NCBI RefSeq assembly: GCF_000699445.3
Contig: NC_067197.1
Span: 12,778,152 to 12,842,151 of the forward strand
Length of the DNA stretch: 64,000 bases
Direction of reading: 5' to 3'
From: Schistosoma haematobium
Taxonomy: Eukaryota; Platyhelminthes; Trematoda; Strigeidida; Schistosomatidae
Positions 62,001 through 64,000 of the stretch are shown here, in pieces (positions within the stretch are counted from its first letter, which is position 1; each line of letters starts with the position of its first letter). A program made the translations under genes and the position numbers. A model generated the notes under the pieces. The model was given only the letters and a program-made list of their open reading frames with translations. It made no database searches and had not been told where the DNA came from.

Positions 62001-63060
62001 GTGCCATAGATTTCGAGTACAATAATCTTAATTCTAATGGTGGTAGGTGAGTGACTTTTCTTGAAAGAAACACTGTTATCTGAATTAATATATAAAAGTG
62101 AATAAAAGCTTGACAAACAAAGAAGACAAGTCAATAAATCAATATCAACCAAACTTTTTCAGCTCCCCTGATGTTCAATGGGCATAACATCCATAACGAT
62201 TGGTAGAATTATTCCGAAAATAAAATTTAAATAAAATGTCCTATTTTAATTAAAATTGACTAAAAGTGTTTATGCATGTCGCGTACATTATTGATTTTAT
62301 CATATATGTATATATATATGAATGTGTTTATTCTTCAATAACACCATATTCTGTATCCAATTTCCCAAGGACAGAGATACAAAAATTGTGCAGTAAATTA
62401 CACTATCCAAATTTATTGATTTATTTAATTTAGTGAAATGTGTATTCAACTACCAATAAGAATTTGTAAATGATTCCCAATCAGAAATAGATTGAATAAT
62501 ACATTATTTTTCATTGATATTGAAGTAAAACAAAATGTACTTTTTTACTAAAACAAAATTTTCTCCACTTTTATTAACACAATATGATTCGAAAACTTTT
62601 CATTAAACTATAAATGAATTCAATGAAAATTTCATAATTTACTTTGTACACTGTTTTTTATTTATCTGATAAGAAAAAACATAAAAATAAATTTCGTCCT
62701 TATTTCATTCTTCATCAATTGATAACAATTTCGTTTATTCAAAATTGATTCATCGATAATTCAATTTTTTAAATCAAAAAAATTCTTTCTTCTTGGTGAA
62801 GATTGTTTTCTTATGAAAGATAAAGTGTAAACATCTAAAAGAAGAAAAGATTTTTTCTTAAAAATAAAAATTTTTCTTGTTCAACATCTTGAGAAAAAGA
62901 AACTTTCTTTTAATCAACATTCATGTCACAATGACTTGGTTTTTTGTTTTTTCTTTTGAAATTAAACTTTCGAACAGTTAGATTTAATAAACAGTGACAA
63001 GATACCGTTTTTTCGTCCTTTGAACAAAATTCACTGGAAAGTTTATGATTTGAGTTGATT
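59075..63060. other. Gene-poor interval upstream of the plus-strand gene
   Basis: No exon with splice support. A GC-richer fragment at 59280-59420 and another at 60540-60780 look like old repeats of unknown family. 62690-63060 is very AT-rich with pyrimidine runs and is the likely promoter/5' UTR region of the gene starting at 63080. Confidence 0.4.
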
Positions 63061-63079
63061 GAAAATTCAAAAAGCAAAT

Positions 63080-63137
63080 ATGCCAGGAGATAATCAACAA
63101 CAAAGTGCCTACAAATATCGAAATACCCATTATGGAA
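63080..63137 (+). CDS. First coding exon of a plus-strand gene running off the right edge
   Basis: An ATG in a favourable context (AAAT before it) opens 19 codons beginning MPGDNQQQ, ending in phase 1 at a consensus GTAAGT donor. A pyrimidine-rich, low-GC upstream region (62700-63060) would suit a promoter and 5' UTR. The short N-terminus gives no domain; the product is not recognised. Confidence 0.55.
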
Positions 63138-63753
63138 GTAAGTTTTAACTGAGTAATATATATGGAATAATTGATAGTAGAGTTAGAACTTTGTTTATAT
63201 TGTTGCTAATTATATAAATGAACAATATTGTGTTCGATTAGATCTTCATCAGGTTTTACTCTAATATACAGTAGTATTTATATGCATATACGAATCATTG
63301 ATCTATTTTCGATTGTGTAACATTGATTTAAGCCTTTATTATTCTTATCACAACTAATACACTTGTCATCACATTATCAATTTGTACTTTTTACTGATTA
63401 TGTAATCATTTCCATTGTTATCATCGACTCAGAAAAACTACCTTGGTTGGTTTAATAATTTCTTATTTCCATATAAATATTACTGTATATTATAAGAAAG
63501 TCTGATGAGCATCTAATCGAAAACAATATTGTTCACTTATATTTGTAATGTTCTACATTAATTATTTTGATAAGTATTGTTTTATGTTGTAAACAGTCTC
63601 CTATTACTTAAATGACAAACAATCATTTTGAGAAAATTTATTCATTTCATTCGTTAAATAATCATTCTAAGTAGTAAGTATAGATTTTACTTGGTGTGTT
63701 AAATCAATCAAAAAATTACCATGACATTTTACAATAAATTATTCTCGTAACAG
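63138..63753 (+). other. Intron 1 of the plus-strand gene
   Basis: 616 nt, GTAAGT at the start and CGTAACAG at the end; no other element seen inside. Confidence 0.4.
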
Positions 63754-63771
63754 TTCTTGAACCATTTGACG
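63754..63771 (+). CDS. Candidate 18-nt micro-exon of the plus-strand gene
   Basis: Between TTCTCGTAACAG and a consensus GTAAGT lies an 18-nt segment. In the phase set by the upstream exon (one base carried over) it encodes ILEPFD plus one base. Its length is a multiple of three, so skipping it would preserve frame. Micro-exons are common in schistosome genes, but so short an exon can arise by chance. A third AG site at about 63850 gives an immediate stop, so the following exon lies beyond the window. Confidence 0.4.
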
Positions 63772-64000
63772 GTAAGTCTTTTAATTAGAAAAAAAACTAG
63801 TTCACTAAAGCGATTGAAATATAAGACAAACAATAAGGATTTATTCACAGCTATCTAACTCCTTGAAAAAAGCCAACGAAGATTCTGAAAACTCTGAGAA
63901 ACATCTTATCCAATCAGCATCCAATAAAAGCTTTACCAGAAACGTCTAGAAAGTGAAAAGTCACATGTCGCGTTTCTGATTGGATGATTACCTATATGGT

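Noticed and set aside
63850..63900. Acceptor at about 63850 as the next exon of the plus-strand gene
   Set aside because: In the required phase it meets a stop after two codons.

Overview
The window looks like nuclear DNA of a blood fluke (genus Schistosoma, or a very close relative). The reasons are strongly AT-rich sequence, 32-35 nt micro-introns at the 5' end of a gene whose later introns reach 25 kb, tRNA-derived repeats carrying hammerhead-ribozyme cores (the Sm-alpha type), and decayed RTE/SR2-like, CR1/jockey-like and Ty3/gypsy (CsRn1/Boudicca-like) retroelements. The genus call is inference from these family traits; no database was searched.

Host genes. One large gene fills most of the window on the minus strand. 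I can chain 13 coding exons from an ATG at 53090 down to about 1743. Every junction has GT..AG borders and matching phase, giving about 1173 codons. Conceptual translation shows spectrin-repeat/coiled-coil-like helices in exons 3-7 and 11, long low-complexity Ser/Asn-rich stretches, and acidic patches. It resembles a spectrin-repeat scaffold (nesprin/Klarsicht or AKAP6-type proteins come to mind), but I do not recognise the exact orthologue and see no KASH tail inside the window. A second gene starts on the plus strand at 63080. Its first coding exon encodes 19 codons and is followed by a plausible 18-nt micro-exon; it runs off the right edge.

Layout. 1-1683: edge region with a dispersed repeat. 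1743-23385: exons 13 to 5, with introns holding RTE remnants, tRNA-derived SINEs, a hammerhead-bearing Sm-alpha copy and an SR2-like RT fragment. 23386-48934: one 25.5-kb intron packed with small mobile elements (GC-rich repeat, fold-back elements, hammerhead-bearing SINEs, a TAG microsatellite, an RTE 3' end). 48935-53090: exons 4 to 1, with an antisense 2.2-kb CR1/jockey-like retrotransposon in intron 3. 54470-55640: an SR2-like RT remnant. 56790-59069: a gypsy LTR element with an intact-looking 346-bp 5' LTR and a large internal deletion. 59070-63060: gene-poor DNA. 63080-end: start of the plus-strand gene.

All transposable-element reading frames here are broken by stops, frameshifts or deletions. 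None looks able to move on its own. I see no CRISPR, operon, bona fide tRNA or rRNA gene.
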